Notes under the pieces: generated by a model
Seen by the model: the letters and a program-made list of their open reading frames with translations, nothing else
The model's database searches: none
What the model was told of the DNA's origin: nothing
Assembly: GCA_030035585.1 (NCBI GenBank)
Contig: CM057462.1
Coordinates: forward strand, 119,221,234-119,285,233
Direction: 5' to 3'
DNA length: 64,000 bases
From: Dugong dugon
Lineage: Eukaryota; Chordata; Mammalia; Sirenia; Dugongidae
Position numbers and translations under genes: made by a program
Shown: positions 24,150 through 34,499 of the stretch, piece by piece
How the letters are laid out: each line of letters begins with the position of its first letter
How positions within the stretch are numbered: the stretch's first letter is position 1

Positions 24150-24305
24150 CAGAATAGCTAAGAGCACAGTGGATTCAGCATCAGTAACTTTCATCCTTCA
24201 ATCCTGCTGTATCTCTCCGAGTAACCCTGAGTGATTCGCTTATCCTCTCTGTTCTCTCAGTTTTCTCATTTATAAAATAAATAACTTAAGTTCTTGTTTT
24301 GGTCA
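24150..24305 (+). repeat. MIR SINE
   Basis: 'gaatagctaagagcacagtggattcagc...gagtgattcgcttatcc...agttttctcatttataaaataaataac' follows MIR order. Confidence 0.65.
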
Positions 24306-24599
24306 TAAGAATTCACTGAACACTTTGGGATGGAACTGCAAGGACAAAGGAGTAAGAGTCCCTAGATAAGAGCTAGTATAAGCAGTTATTTTACGTTCTC
24401 CTAGCATGAAGTTTCTTGCAGGAAGCAACTCTGAAAGCGACCTCGGTAGTCCTAAAAGTGAATCAGATTAGTTAATTCCATAAAAACAGCTCATAACTTA
24501 CTTGAACATTCCACCCAACAAAGAGTCTTGCCCTTTCCCCTTACATACAAAAACACAGGAACAGTCCATAAAGCTCATTTTGAATGGATTTCTACTGTA

Positions 24600-24813
24600 C
24601 ATTTTTATTGCTGTTGTTAGGTGCTGTCGAATCAATTTTGACTTGTAGCAACCATATGTGACAGAGTAGAACTGCCCCATAGGGTTTTCTAAGCTGTAAT
24701 CTTTATGGGAGCAGATCACCAGCTCTTTCTGCCACTGAGCCGCTTGGTGGGTTCGAAACGCAGACCTTTTGGCTAGTAGCCGAGCACTTAACAGTTGTGC
24801 CACCAGGGCGCTT
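24600..24813 (-). repeat. AfroSINE-type SINE with 11-bp TSD
   Basis: 'tgttgttaggtgctgtcgaatcaattttgac' (tail) to 'cacttaacagttgtgccaccagggcgc' (head, reverse complement). The perfect TSD tttctactgta is at 24589-24599 and 24814-24824. Confidence 0.92.
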
Positions 24814-26133
24814 TTTCTACTGTATACTCATGTTAAACAAGACATACACATAGACGATGTGATGGAACCTGGTTCCAAGCCCTGCTAGGTAGAGAATTAG
24901 TATAGATTTAGATTAAATCCTTAGGTATTCTGGCGAGCAATATTTGATTTTTAAAAGCTGTATATAGTTTCTATTAATGGATACTCTCTGAAAAGAGAAA
25001 CAACATTCTCAGAAATACTACAAAACCATCTCAGATATTTCAGTACTGTACTGAACTACTGTCAAACCATACTCAACCACAGATGCTTCATTTGTCAGAA
25101 ATTAATTGAATTTCTGAATACTTTCAACTAAACCTTCTCTAGAGAAAGTTTAGCAACAGCTGCTAGTTGATAATATATCAAGATCTCTGATCTATTAGTT
25201 AACAAGGAAAACCAGATTTAATAGGTTCAAAAAATCTTATAAGAGAAAATGAACTCTGTGAGAGATAATCAATCCATGGCCTACTTTGTTTAAAATAAGC
25301 TGTTCTTTCACTTTAATAAACTTGCACAGAACAAAAAGAACATATTCTTCTTAATATTTTAAAATACTGATGGGCCAAGACTCTAATGACGTGTGCACAG
25401 GTCTTTGGAAGGCCAATAGCTTCTGCTTTAAGTAACTACAGTTTCAAAGTTAAAATGGCAATATGCTTTAATAGTTAGAATCAACATAGTTTTTTTTTTC
25501 TTTTCTCTGTAAATAATAGTTTTTCTATCCAGAGGTATCATGTCCTAAACTCTTTTACGCAACAACCACTTAACATTTAATTAAGTGTTTCCCTTTCTGG
25601 ATTGCTCATTTCATGAACCACAGGCATCACTTAAAGGCAGGCTTATTGGATTAAATTATATTTCTGAGGAAACGCCTTAGAAAGTACTTATTGTTTTTCC
25701 TGCAAATGCAGCATCACTGTTTAGGATACGGTAAATGTATATTCAATATCAAATAACTGAGACCATTTCTGTACTATGAGATATTCTGTTTCATGCTATA
25801 CGACAGTACAGTTTCCTCAGAATATATACTGAGTAGCGATAAACTGATTCTTGACTTTATATTAAGACAAACTCTGTTAGAAATGATTACCCTGCAGTTT
25901 CATGTCTCCATAGAAGCAACCAACAACCTCAAGGGAATTATCAGTTTCTAACTACTGTCTAGGATGAAGACTAGTCTGAAGGCCATCAGAATAATAATGT
26001 GGTCATCGGAAGGAAAATACTCTCATGAGATCAAAATCTTTTTCATCATTTTACATTTTAGCCCTTTAGCAGGGGTTATGAAGGAAAGCAAGCGAGTCCA
26101 GGATCCTCTCCAAAACCAGATAAATAGCTGATG

Positions 26134-26330
26134 CTCCATTGCCATTGAGTCAATTTCGACCCATAGTGACCCTACAGGACAAAGTAGAACCGCCCCACTG
26201 GGTTTCCAAGGCTGTAATTTTACAGGAGCAGTCTGCCGTATCTTTCTCCCGCGGAACAGCTGCTGGGTTCGAACTGCTGACTTTTCAGTTAGCAGCCAAG
26301 CACTTTAACCATTGCACCACCAGGGCTACC
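26134..26330 (-). repeat. AfroSINE-type SINE with 13-bp TSD
   Basis: 'ctccattgccattgagtcaatttcgacccatag' to 'taaccattgcaccaccagggctacc'. The perfect TSD taaatagctgatg is at 26121-26133 and 26331-26343. The long perfect duplication suggests a fairly recent insertion. Confidence 0.93.
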
Positions 26331-26343
26331 TAAATAGCTGATG

Positions 26344-26572
26344 GCAAACATTTATTAAGGGCTTGCTATTTGCCTGCCACTGTATTGCATGCATCACACG
26401 GATTATCTCATTCCATCCTCCAATGACTTCTTATGAAGTGGTAGTATTATCTACACATTTTATGGATGAGACACCTGAGACTTAGTGAGGTTAAGCAATC
26501 TGTCCAAGGTCATGTACCTAGAAAATGGCAGGTGGGATTTGAACCAAGTAACCAGAGCCTGTATACCACCTC
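26344..26572 (-). repeat. MIR SINE
   Basis: 'aacatttattaagggcttgctatttgcctgccactg', 'attatctcattcc', 'gagacttagtgaggttaagcaatctgtccaaggtcatgtacc', 'gggatttgaaccaagtaaccagagcc' is a near-complete MIR in reverse complement. Confidence 0.8.
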
Positions 26573-26691
26573 CAACCCAAATCTCCCATGAGTATAAAAG
26601 TATATGAAGCACTAATACGCCAACACAGCTCATTATTGTGTGTATTCAGATATCCAGATCAAGTCAAATACTGTTCTCCAATATTTTGGGG

Positions 26692-26845
26692 CCCTTAAGA
26701 GCTTGGTTACTGACCAAAAGGTCAGCAGTTCAAATCCACCAGCTGCTGCTTGGAAACCCTTATGGGACAGTTCTAGTCTGTCCTATAAGGTTGCTATGAG
26801 TTGGAATCAACTCAAAGGCAACGGCTTTGGTTTTTTTTTTTTTTA
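26692..26845 (+). repeat. AfroSINE-type SINE
   Basis: 'cttaagagcttggttactgaccaaaaggtcagcagttcaaatccaccagctgctgcttgg' to 'gttggaatcaactcaaaggcaacggctttgg' plus poly(T). The head is slightly truncated. Confidence 0.9.
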
Positions 26846-27557
26846 ATTTCTTAGAAAGAAATTATGTGTCTCCTTTATCCCCTGCAGAAAAATAACAACT
26901 CAGTGTTTAGAAAAAAAACAAGCTGAACAGACAGGAAAAATTACACTTGTATTAATCCAGGAAACGGCACGATGTATTTTATGCAATAATTATAATAGTT
27001 GTTAGTACTTCTTTCTACATCAGAAAAGCTCTGACTCTGTGACCACTGTTTTCTACTGGCTATCCCCAGTTCTCCCCTCCACCATACCCTCACGCCTCAC
27101 ATTCATATCTATGCCATGGCAGAGATTATTATTTTCTAATAAAATAAAATCCCCTAAGAAAATACAAGCTTACTACCTATAACCTGATGAACCTCACTTT
27201 GGGCATATGGAAGTTAAAAGGTGACTTCAAAGTTTCAGAAATAGGTTATTGCCCCAATATAATCAAAAGAAGGAAACTCTCCTTTCACTATTCTATCAGT
27301 GTCTTTAACTCTCTTCTGACTGCACATGAGGTTTATGAACATCATTAAACTGAAGGGTTTTCTTTGCTTTTTCGTAAGACACTACCTTTTGTGGGTACTA
27401 CTTTCATAGATTAGGACAGCATCTTAATTTCCTTTTGCTGAGAAAAGGAATTGAAAACACTGGCTTTGGGGCTCAACTTCAAAATGAGACGGTAGTAGCT
27501 GAAGAGCTCCTAGATCCATATGACCTCCAATTATGTCAAAGTAGAACCACATCTTAC

Positions 27558-27611
27558 CTTATCACCTTGCATACCAGGGGGACCCATTAATCCAGAAAAG
27601 CCTTTATCACC
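27558..27611 (-). CDS. COL24A1: COL24A1 collagenous exon 7 (54 bp)
   Basis: This phase-0 exon of 18 codons reads GDKGFSGLMGPPGMQGDK, six perfect Gly-X-Y triplets. The acceptor is gtgtgtag and the donor gtaaga. It follows the GEK end of exon 6 and precedes GLK of exon 8, as in the known COL24A1 chain. Confidence 0.95.
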
Positions 27612-28682
27612 CTACACACAAAACACAAATAGAGGTTTAATGCCATGAAAGAGAATTAAAAATTAGAGTTCCCTTGCTTCAGGATTGCGTCTTGGACATC
27701 AAGCTTTTACTGCATTTATTTCTGACCTTTACAATGCGGCTCAAGCCACCTTCTTTCTCAGACATTTTTAGACTTTATCTGAGGCTTTTAGCCCCTATCT
27801 CTTCCACCTCATGCCCTTGCTCCTTTTTCTTTTAATTTATTTTCACCAGGAATGTCCTTACTTCTACAGTTCCCATCAATGAAGGTCTACCTTGTTTTAA
27901 AAGCTAAAGTAGTTTCCCTAAAAATTCTATAAGCACTTTTGAGGCAGCTGTGAAGGGATCAGGCAACCTCTTTTTCCTGAGGACCTGTGGCCTGATCTGA
28001 CTCCTAAATTGAATTGTCAGGGCAGGACCTGCAGAGTGAGGTCAGCCAGGTTCACGTGGCTCAGTGGGGAAGGGACACTTCTGCTTCCTGCACTGCACTC
28101 AAGCATGTACCCCAGGGGCGTAACTGCAGCTTCCCCCTGCTTCCACCTTGATGAGGGCCTGTAAGGAAGGAAGGAAGGAGAACGTATACCCATGAGAGGG
28201 AAGGAGTATCTGTAGCCTGTGACCTTAGAAGTGACAAGAGACACAGAGGAAGTTGTGTGACTTCACAAGGAAAAACATCAGAAAGAGATGGGAGCATGGA
28301 TCATTTTGAACGGTTTATTCAAGGAGCACATTTTTTTTAACCTCTTTTTTCCTCTTTCCATTTCAACAGATTTATCGTGTGTATGAAGGAAATGTACTGT
28401 GTTTGAAAGAAAAATAACTACTTAAAGAGAAAAGACTACTGAGGTAATAATCCTAAACAAATCCCTTGGTAACTGTTTATGTTCTGTTTAATTTTCATTG
28501 TATTATGTACTTTAATAGGTCATCAGATTAAATATTCAGAAGAGGAAGGGATGTTTCCGATTATTAACAATGGAATACTTTTCCGTTTGTTATAATACTC
28601 ATTTTAATGCTTCTTTTCAAAGTTTTATTAAGACAATTTTCATTTGCTATGGGATGACCAGTTTATATGCATTTGTTTTAAT

Positions 28683-28836
28683 TGCCTTGGTGGTGCAATG
28701 GTTAAGAGATCAGCTCCATGGAAGAAAAGATCTGGCGATATGCTCCCAAAAGGTCACAACCTAGGAAACCCTACGGGGCAGTTCTACTCTGTCATATAGG
28801 GTCAGAATTGACTGGACAGCACACAACAACAATAAT
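28683..28836 (+). repeat. AfroSINE-type SINE, internally rearranged
   Basis: The head 'gccttggtggtgcaatggttaagagatcagctcc' is followed by a shortened body and 'ggaaaccctacggggcagttctactctgtcatatagggtcagaattgactgg'. Confidence 0.82.
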
Positions 28837-28859
28837 ACTCTGATGGGGGAAAAGGAAAC

Positions 28860-28966
28860 TGCACTAGGAAACAGGAGACTGGAGGCTGGTCCCTTTCTAT
28901 CAGCTCTAATCATAGGTGATCACTTAATATCTCTCCACAGTTCCTCCATCTGTAAAATGAGAATTA
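28860..28966 (+). repeat. MIR SINE fragment
   Basis: 'ggagactggaggctggtccctttctatcag...ggtgatcacttaatatctctcc...ttcctccatctgtaaaatgagaa' follows MIR order. Confidence 0.6.
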
Positions 28967-28987
28967 ATAATAATAATAATAATAATA
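28967..28987 (+). repeat. (AAT)n microsatellite
   Basis: About seven AAT units at the end of a MIR core, next to a SINE TSD. Confidence 0.85.
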
Positions 28988-28999
28988 CCCCACTTGTCT

Positions 29000-29172
29000 T
29001 ATAAACCAAACAAAAACCAAATCCTTTGCTGTCAAGTCGATTCAGACTCATAGCGACCCTATAGGACACAGTAGAACTGCCCTATAGGGTTTCCCAGGAG
29101 CACCTGGTGGATTCCAATTGCCGACCTTTTGGTTAGCAACCGTAGCTCTTAACCACTACACCACCATGGTTT
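29000..29172 (-). repeat. AfroSINE-type SINE with 11-bp TSD
   Basis: 'accaaatcctttgctgtcaagtcgattcagactcatagcgaccctatagg' to 'ctcttaaccactacaccaccatggtt'. The perfect TSD cccacttgtct is at 28989-28999 and 29173-29183. Confidence 0.93.
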
Positions 29173-30297
29173 CCCACTTGTCTGATAGAAGAAAATTATC
29201 ACCATTTAAAAGCTATCTATGGGTGTCACTGAGGTCCCAAAATGACTTAAACACTTGTGCAGGCTCTATAATAGATGCTATTTTATGGATGCTACATGGT
29301 GGACTAGCCCATGTATTTATTCTATTGTTTCATCACTGAGCATATGTTTATGGTAAAAATGGCTACACTGTTAAAGATAAAATACAGTTTCTTCCCAATC
29401 CCTTTCCACTCCCACCAACTTAATGTTCGTATTTTATCTGAATGCCAATTTTATTTGTATTCATATTGTATGTGTACAACTAGTCTCATGTTTCCTCAGC
29501 ATAAATTTGGACCCATTTGATGTAAATACAATATCTTAGACATTGTTTTTAAATTTTACCATTTTAGAAATACATTTTTCAATTTTAGAAGTTGGATTTC
29601 ACCTAAAACTCATTGGCAATATGTTATTAAATTCTGTATATGTCTACATTTCTCCTATATGGTATTAACCACAATTAGTATATGAGTAAGTTAAAAAAAA
29701 AAGATGGACTTACTTCCAGGCCTCATCTCCCATACTGAGCCACTGTATATTTTGTACAGAGAAGCCACAAGGAAAGATACAACCAAGTATTTGATATAAA
29801 TGCAAATGTTTAATCTGGGGTTTTATTTAAAGCAGTCACCAAAACAGAGCAGGCCTCTAATTTCTAAATTTTAAGTAAGAAATCAAATGTCCTATATTTA
29901 GAAGGACAGCATTTATGTTTCCTTCTCAGACTGCAGGAATTCTTTCCTTGCAGTAATTAAGGGACTAATGAAAATATCGTGTTTCTAGATATAAACTTCT
30001 ATTCCCTTTCTAAATTATTTAAACTCAGTGCACTTACTTCCATGACAGCAACAAAACTCCTAAAATTCTATATAAACACATTTTTGAGGATTTACTTGTT
30101 AGTAATAACATCTGTAGAGTCCATTAATTTGATGTTTTTTTTTTTTTTTAAGTTTACAAGAGTTTCTGTAAGCCAATTAAAATATCAGATTTCAACACAA
30201 GAACCACCAAAAATTGTTCAGGGATTTTTAAACCTTTGTGAATATATACCACATAAACAAAAACATCCTATAATTATATCAGGTACTAGTCTAAATA

Positions 30298-30459
30298 AGG
30301 AGCCCTGGTGGTACAGTGGTTAAGAGCTTAGGCTGCTAACGAAAACGTGAGCAGTTTGAATCCACCACCTGCTTCTTGGCAACCCTAAATGGCAGTTCTA
30401 TTCTGTCCTATAGGGTCACTATGAGTTGGAATTGACTCAATGGCAATGGTTTTTTTTTT
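30298..30459 (+). repeat. AfroSINE-type SINE
   Basis: 'aggagccctggtggtacagtggttaagagcttaggctgctaac' to 'gagttggaattgactcaatggcaatggtttt'. An imperfect flanking repeat (gtctaaataa / gtctaaacaa) is visible. Confidence 0.92.
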
Positions 30460-30585
30460 GTCTAAACAAAGCTTACCAGGTATCTTCCTAAAGACATAGT
30501 CATCCTCCCTAGAAAACAGCACCCTACTCCCAATAAAGATTCTGTTGCTATCTTTAAGACATTAGTTCATTTTTACCTGAGTGTG

Positions 30586-30610
30586 TGTGTGTATGGGTGT
30601 GTGTGTGTTT
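30586..30610 (+). repeat. (GT)n microsatellite
   Basis: 'gtgtgtgtgtgtatgggtgtgtgtgtg' is an interrupted GT run. A second GT run lies at 30856-30879. Confidence 0.8.
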
Positions 30611-30617
30611 GAAAACA

Positions 30618-30830
30618 TGATATAATGAATAGCATACTGGACTAGAACTCAGAAGGCTTTAATTTGGTATTAACTCTGCCATTTACTATCCATTCGATCA
30701 ATCATTTAAATCTCCCAATTCTGTTTTCTCAACCGGAAAATAACATAATGATGACTGTCTCTCACAGAGAGATGCTGTGGGACTTAAACAAGATAAAGTA
30801 TATGCTACCATCCTAAAAAGGTATAAAATG
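30618..30830 (+). repeat. MIR SINE
   Basis: 'tataatgaatagcatactggactagaactcagaaggc...gatcaatcatttaaatctcccaattctgttttctc...gggacttaaacaagataaagtatatg' follows the full MIR layout. Confidence 0.7.
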
Positions 30831-31201
30831 GCAGAGGAATTTATGTATCGTTTTTTGTGTGTGTGTGTGTCTGTGTGTATGAACAAAAAAATCTTTCAGG
30901 GTTAGGACCACATCCTACTCTAATTTTTTTACCCCACCCACCTCTTACTGGCATGTAACACAATGGCAGGCCACAAGAGACACTCAGTAAAAGTAGTTAT
31001 TGTTATGATTTAAATTAATAAATTAAATTGATGACATAATTTACTTAATTTTTCAAATAGTTCTTCCTTCATTAAAGCACAGTAGTTCTCTGATACCCTC
31101 TCTGTCTGATGTCACATAACATGTAGATTAAAAAAGATAAAAATAACTAAAAAATATTTGAAATATATTACCACTATTGTGTTTTGTAGACAAATAGTTA
31201 C

Positions 31202-31255
31202 CTTTTCTCCTGAAACAGCTTGACCTGGGGACAATCCTGGATCTCCTTTGGGGCC
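31202..31255 (-). CDS. COL24A1: COL24A1 collagenous exon 6 with triple-helix imperfection (54 bp)
   Basis: This phase-0 exon of 18 codons reads GPKGDPGLSPGQAVSGEK. The Gly spacing goes 3-3-4-5-3, so the repeat is broken around LSPGQAVS but total length stays a multiple of three. Collagen XXIV, like collagen XXVII and unlike types I to III, is known for small imperfections in its major helix. This is one of them and is not damage, since the human chain as I recall it has the same spacing. The acceptor is tatctag. The donor gtaact has a non-consensus base at +5. Confidence 0.94.
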
Positions 31256-32889
31256 CTAGATAAAAGTTATAAAACGCTTGGTGAAACATAAATTACATGC
31301 AGTATATCACATATCTTCAGTTGTAAGGATCATCAGATGCTATACACATACACATTATAGGGTATTTATTAAATTTTAAATTGAGGTGGGCATAGATTAT
31401 TTACTTTTTCATGTATATTATTTCTTAGCCTTATTTTTAAATGCTGAGAAGATTCCTAAAAATTCCCTAGACATAACTGATTTTTCAATACGATAAATAC
31501 AGTTATACTATTACTGAAATTTATTTATTTGGGAGACCCAGGTAAAGGCTCTATTATCTTTTTAATTTTTGTAACATATTGAGTTATTTATATTTTAGCA
31601 TATGAAGACTAGTTACTTTTAGTAAAAGAAACCTGCTTATAATAATTCTTAAAACATTAAGATACATTATAAGTTCAAGTATTTTCCAAAATCTTGCAAT
31701 GAACATGCATTACTTTTATAATAAAGAAAAAGATATCTCTCATTGCCAAAAATTCTTTTTATTCTGTTGTAAAAATAGATATTTTTCATAGTCTGGGCTT
31801 CTTATCTTTTAAGTTTCAAGAGAAATATGACATTAGATTTCAAGTAAGTATTTTGGTACAATATCAAAATAATCTAATTACACCATACTAGCAAAGTATC
31901 TCTTTTTCAAATTTTTGTCACAGCTCATGAAGTATGGGGTTCACAATTGAGATTCTATAAAATTAAAGTTCTGATTTCATTATCATTCTTAACTAAGAAT
32001 AAGTAAGCTTCTATTCCTAGGTAGTTCTAAATGCTATTTTCACTCTATAGGAAATAGGAAAATCTTTTTTGTCATGTCTTCTTTCACACCTTCAGGGATG
32101 CTTTAAATTATACTCAAAATGACCAATGGAAGAAGGAAGACAAAGAGAAAAATCCTGCATGTTCCCAGTAAAAGTCTTTTTATTTTATGAATTAGAAATG
32201 AGTTGTCACTGTTGAGTTGATTTGGAAAAGGTTGTTTTCCAGTCTGACCTCTTCCCTTCCACAGCCATCACCACTTCTACCACCAAGGCTACAATTTTAG
32301 ATCACTGGTTATAAGATTATGGAACCTCAGAAATAACTCTGATAATGTTCCAATATATAAGAACTCAACTCTCATCTAAAAAAAAAAAAGGTAATATACT
32401 TAGAATTTATAAGACTTGTTAAAGAGGTAGGGCATAGTTTTCTGCCGTAAAGAAGGCTCCAAAAGGTTTTACTCACTTTCTCCCTCATTTTGTATCAACT
32501 CTGTGACTCCCAGTACACTCTTAGTCTTACTTAATTGCCTTTTCAAATCAAAGAGTTAGAATAAAATGGGATATTAATTAATTAATTAGCCATAATTGAT
32601 TTTGACCCTTGGTTCTAACTTCTATATACTTACACGGACATACCTTTTGTTAAGAAGCTATATACCCCTTTGAGTATGAGTAAGAGGGAAAAAAGCTGCT
32701 TACACTATGTTATTTAAAGGATTCCAAAAGTCCTACCTAGCCTACTAATCTGCTACTGAGTCCGAAATCTTCAGAATAATTCTTCTAAACCATTATCGGA
32801 ATTCCAGAGGGCCCTCTGTCTGGGGAGGGAAGCTTTCTAAGGTACTAGACCATTTAATAGAATAGGTTTCTCACATTAAAATTAGCCCA

Positions 32890-33030
32890 ATTTAGTGGAA
32901 AGAGCACTGAGATTTGGAAACAAAAAACAGAGCAAGTCATTTAATCTGTCTAAATTTGAGATTCCTTCTCTGTAAAATGAACACAACAATAAGAACAGGT
33001 CACAACATTTAGGATTAAATTCTCTGTAGA
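32890..33030 (+). repeat. MIR SINE
   Basis: 'tttagtggaaagagcactgagatttgg...gcaagtcatttaatctgtctaaatttgag...ctctgtaaaatgaacac' follows MIR order. Confidence 0.65.
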
Positions 33031-33214
33031 TTATAAAAATGTTAGTAGTTAGTAGTAACAATAACAAGACTAAAGACAACCAGTATTAAAATCAACTTTA
33101 CAGTAGTTATCATCCAGAAAGCAGAGAGCACAACTTGAGTGAATTATTAACAGTGCAGCAAAATTAACAAAATGGGATCTGGAACTTTAAAATTCAGGAA
33201 AGCGCCACAAAGGA

Positions 33215-34110
33215 AACACTAAATGACTTGATCATGAGGTAGCACCACTTGGATGGTTGTGAGGAGGCCAAGCCTGGCGGCCATGTCTTCCCCATTCTTC
33301 CACCTGCCAGCATCTTTGGGCTTCTGGAACAAACCACTGCAACCCCCAAAGCCTAATGGTTTGTGTAAATGTCAGCAAAGTAAAGAGATACAATCCTTGG
33401 TTAGGTGCCAAGGTGTCTGAGCACCTCCTCCTAGGGTGGTCATGTGGGGAAAAATCTCCATATAATTAACGGATCACGTAGGTTAAGGGTATAAAATGGC
33501 TGGGGAAAGGATTTTTCTCCCTGAGGATTTTTCCTCAGCTATGAGGGAAAAAAAAAATCCCTTCATCTCCTCAGCTATGAGAGCCCTGGTAGCACAGTAG
33601 CTAAGAGCGTGGCTGCTAACCAAAAGGTCAGCACTTCAAATGCATCAGCCGTTCCTTGGAAACCCTAATGGGGCAGTTCTACACTGCCCTAAAAGGTCCC
33701 TATGAGTTATAATCAACTTGAGAGCAAGGGGCTTGAACAGGCCTCAGCTATGGTGCTAGTGGGGCACATGTAGCATAAGCTTACAGCCCACCTAACTGGA
33801 CCTACCTGGCCAGGGGGACACCAGCAGAAGGTAGACTCCCATTATGTTCCTCACCCACAATGCCAGGGCATGTAGGGAAGAGTTCTCTATATCTACCGGG
33901 GCAGCTTTCAGAAGCCAGGGGGAACTGGCCTGTCATGTGACTGCCCAATTTACTCCCTCACCCATGACACAAAGTCGGGTATGTGTGGAAGAGTCATCAT
34001 CTCTGCCTGGACAGCTTTTGAGCTGGGGGGGACTGCTCACCATGGAATTTTTCCAGCTGTCTGCTGTTTCTTTCTTTTTGTAAGTAATAAAAGCTACTTT
34101 CCACATGCTA
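33215..34110 (+). repeat. Candidate ERV LTR (solo), split by a SINE
   Basis: A GC-richer block contains a TATA-like gtataaaatggc at about 33489 and, roughly 600 bp on, an aataaaagct poly(A) signal near 34087. This order suits U3-R-U5. It carries a roughly 80-bp internal tandem duplication (33849-33927 and 33956-34035) and is interrupted by a SINE at 33580. Exact ends and TSD were not found. No coding region was recognised, and short open frames here are not convincing. Confidence 0.4.
33580..33741 (+). repeat. AfroSINE-type SINE with 11-bp TSD
   Basis: 'gagccctggtagcacagtagctaagagcgtggctgctaaccaaaaggtcagc' to 'cctatgagttataatcaacttgagagcaagg'. The perfect TSD cctcagctatg is at 33569-33579 and 33742-33752. 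A third copy of the same motif occurs just upstream, near 33535. Confidence 0.92.
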
Positions 34111-34443
34111 ACATATGTTCAGGCTCTGATCAGAAGGACATGATAGAAATGAAGCAATCCATATTAGTTATAATTTCCTTTTTCTAATGGCCTCGTGGCT
34201 GTCTGGAAATTGAAGATCACATGCGAGTACATTGCAGATCCTGGATTGCGATGTCTCCTCTAGTCTTGACTTTGACATTACCAATAACGACACGACTTCC
34301 ATAATCTCAGTTTTAAGTGTTACACTCTCTAACCAACACTTCCTCTTTTTAGCTCACTCTCTCTAGGCTCCCACAACTTTAATAATCCTTTGATCCAGAA
34401 GAACTGCTAATTTGTGGATCCCCTTACATTTTCACTCTTACAA

Positions 34444-34498
34444 AGGTCGCTATGAGTTGGAATCAACCTGACAGCAATGGGTTTGGTTTGGTTTTGGT
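34444..34498 (+). repeat. SINE 3' fragment
   Basis: 'ggtcgctatgagttggaatcaacctgacagcaatgggtttggtttgg' is the SINE tail only. Confidence 0.85.
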
Positions 34499-34499
34499 A

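Larger units (their letters stand above)
18220..27557 (-). other. COL24A1: COL24A1 intron 7
   Basis: 9.3 kb containing a MIR/SINE/LTR stack (19.5-20.4 kb), a tRNA-Gly-headed element (20.8-20.96 kb), an RTE tail (22.6-22.95 kb), SINEs at 24.6, 26.1 and 26.7 kb, and MIRs. Unclassified stretches are 18.3-19.5, 22.96-23.8, 24.85-26.1 and 26.85-27.55 kb. Confidence 0.85.
27612..31201 (-). other. COL24A1: COL24A1 intron 6
   Basis: 3.6 kb with three SINEs, two MIR pieces, an (AAT)n run and GT microsatellites. The stretch 27.95-28.30 kb is more GC-rich than its surroundings and remains unclassified. I see nothing specific in 29.2-30.3 kb. Confidence 0.85.

Noticed and set aside
33844-34187. Overlapping short open frames as viral genes
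   Set aside because: They lie in the tandem-duplicated part of a candidate LTR. No retroviral protein motif is visible.
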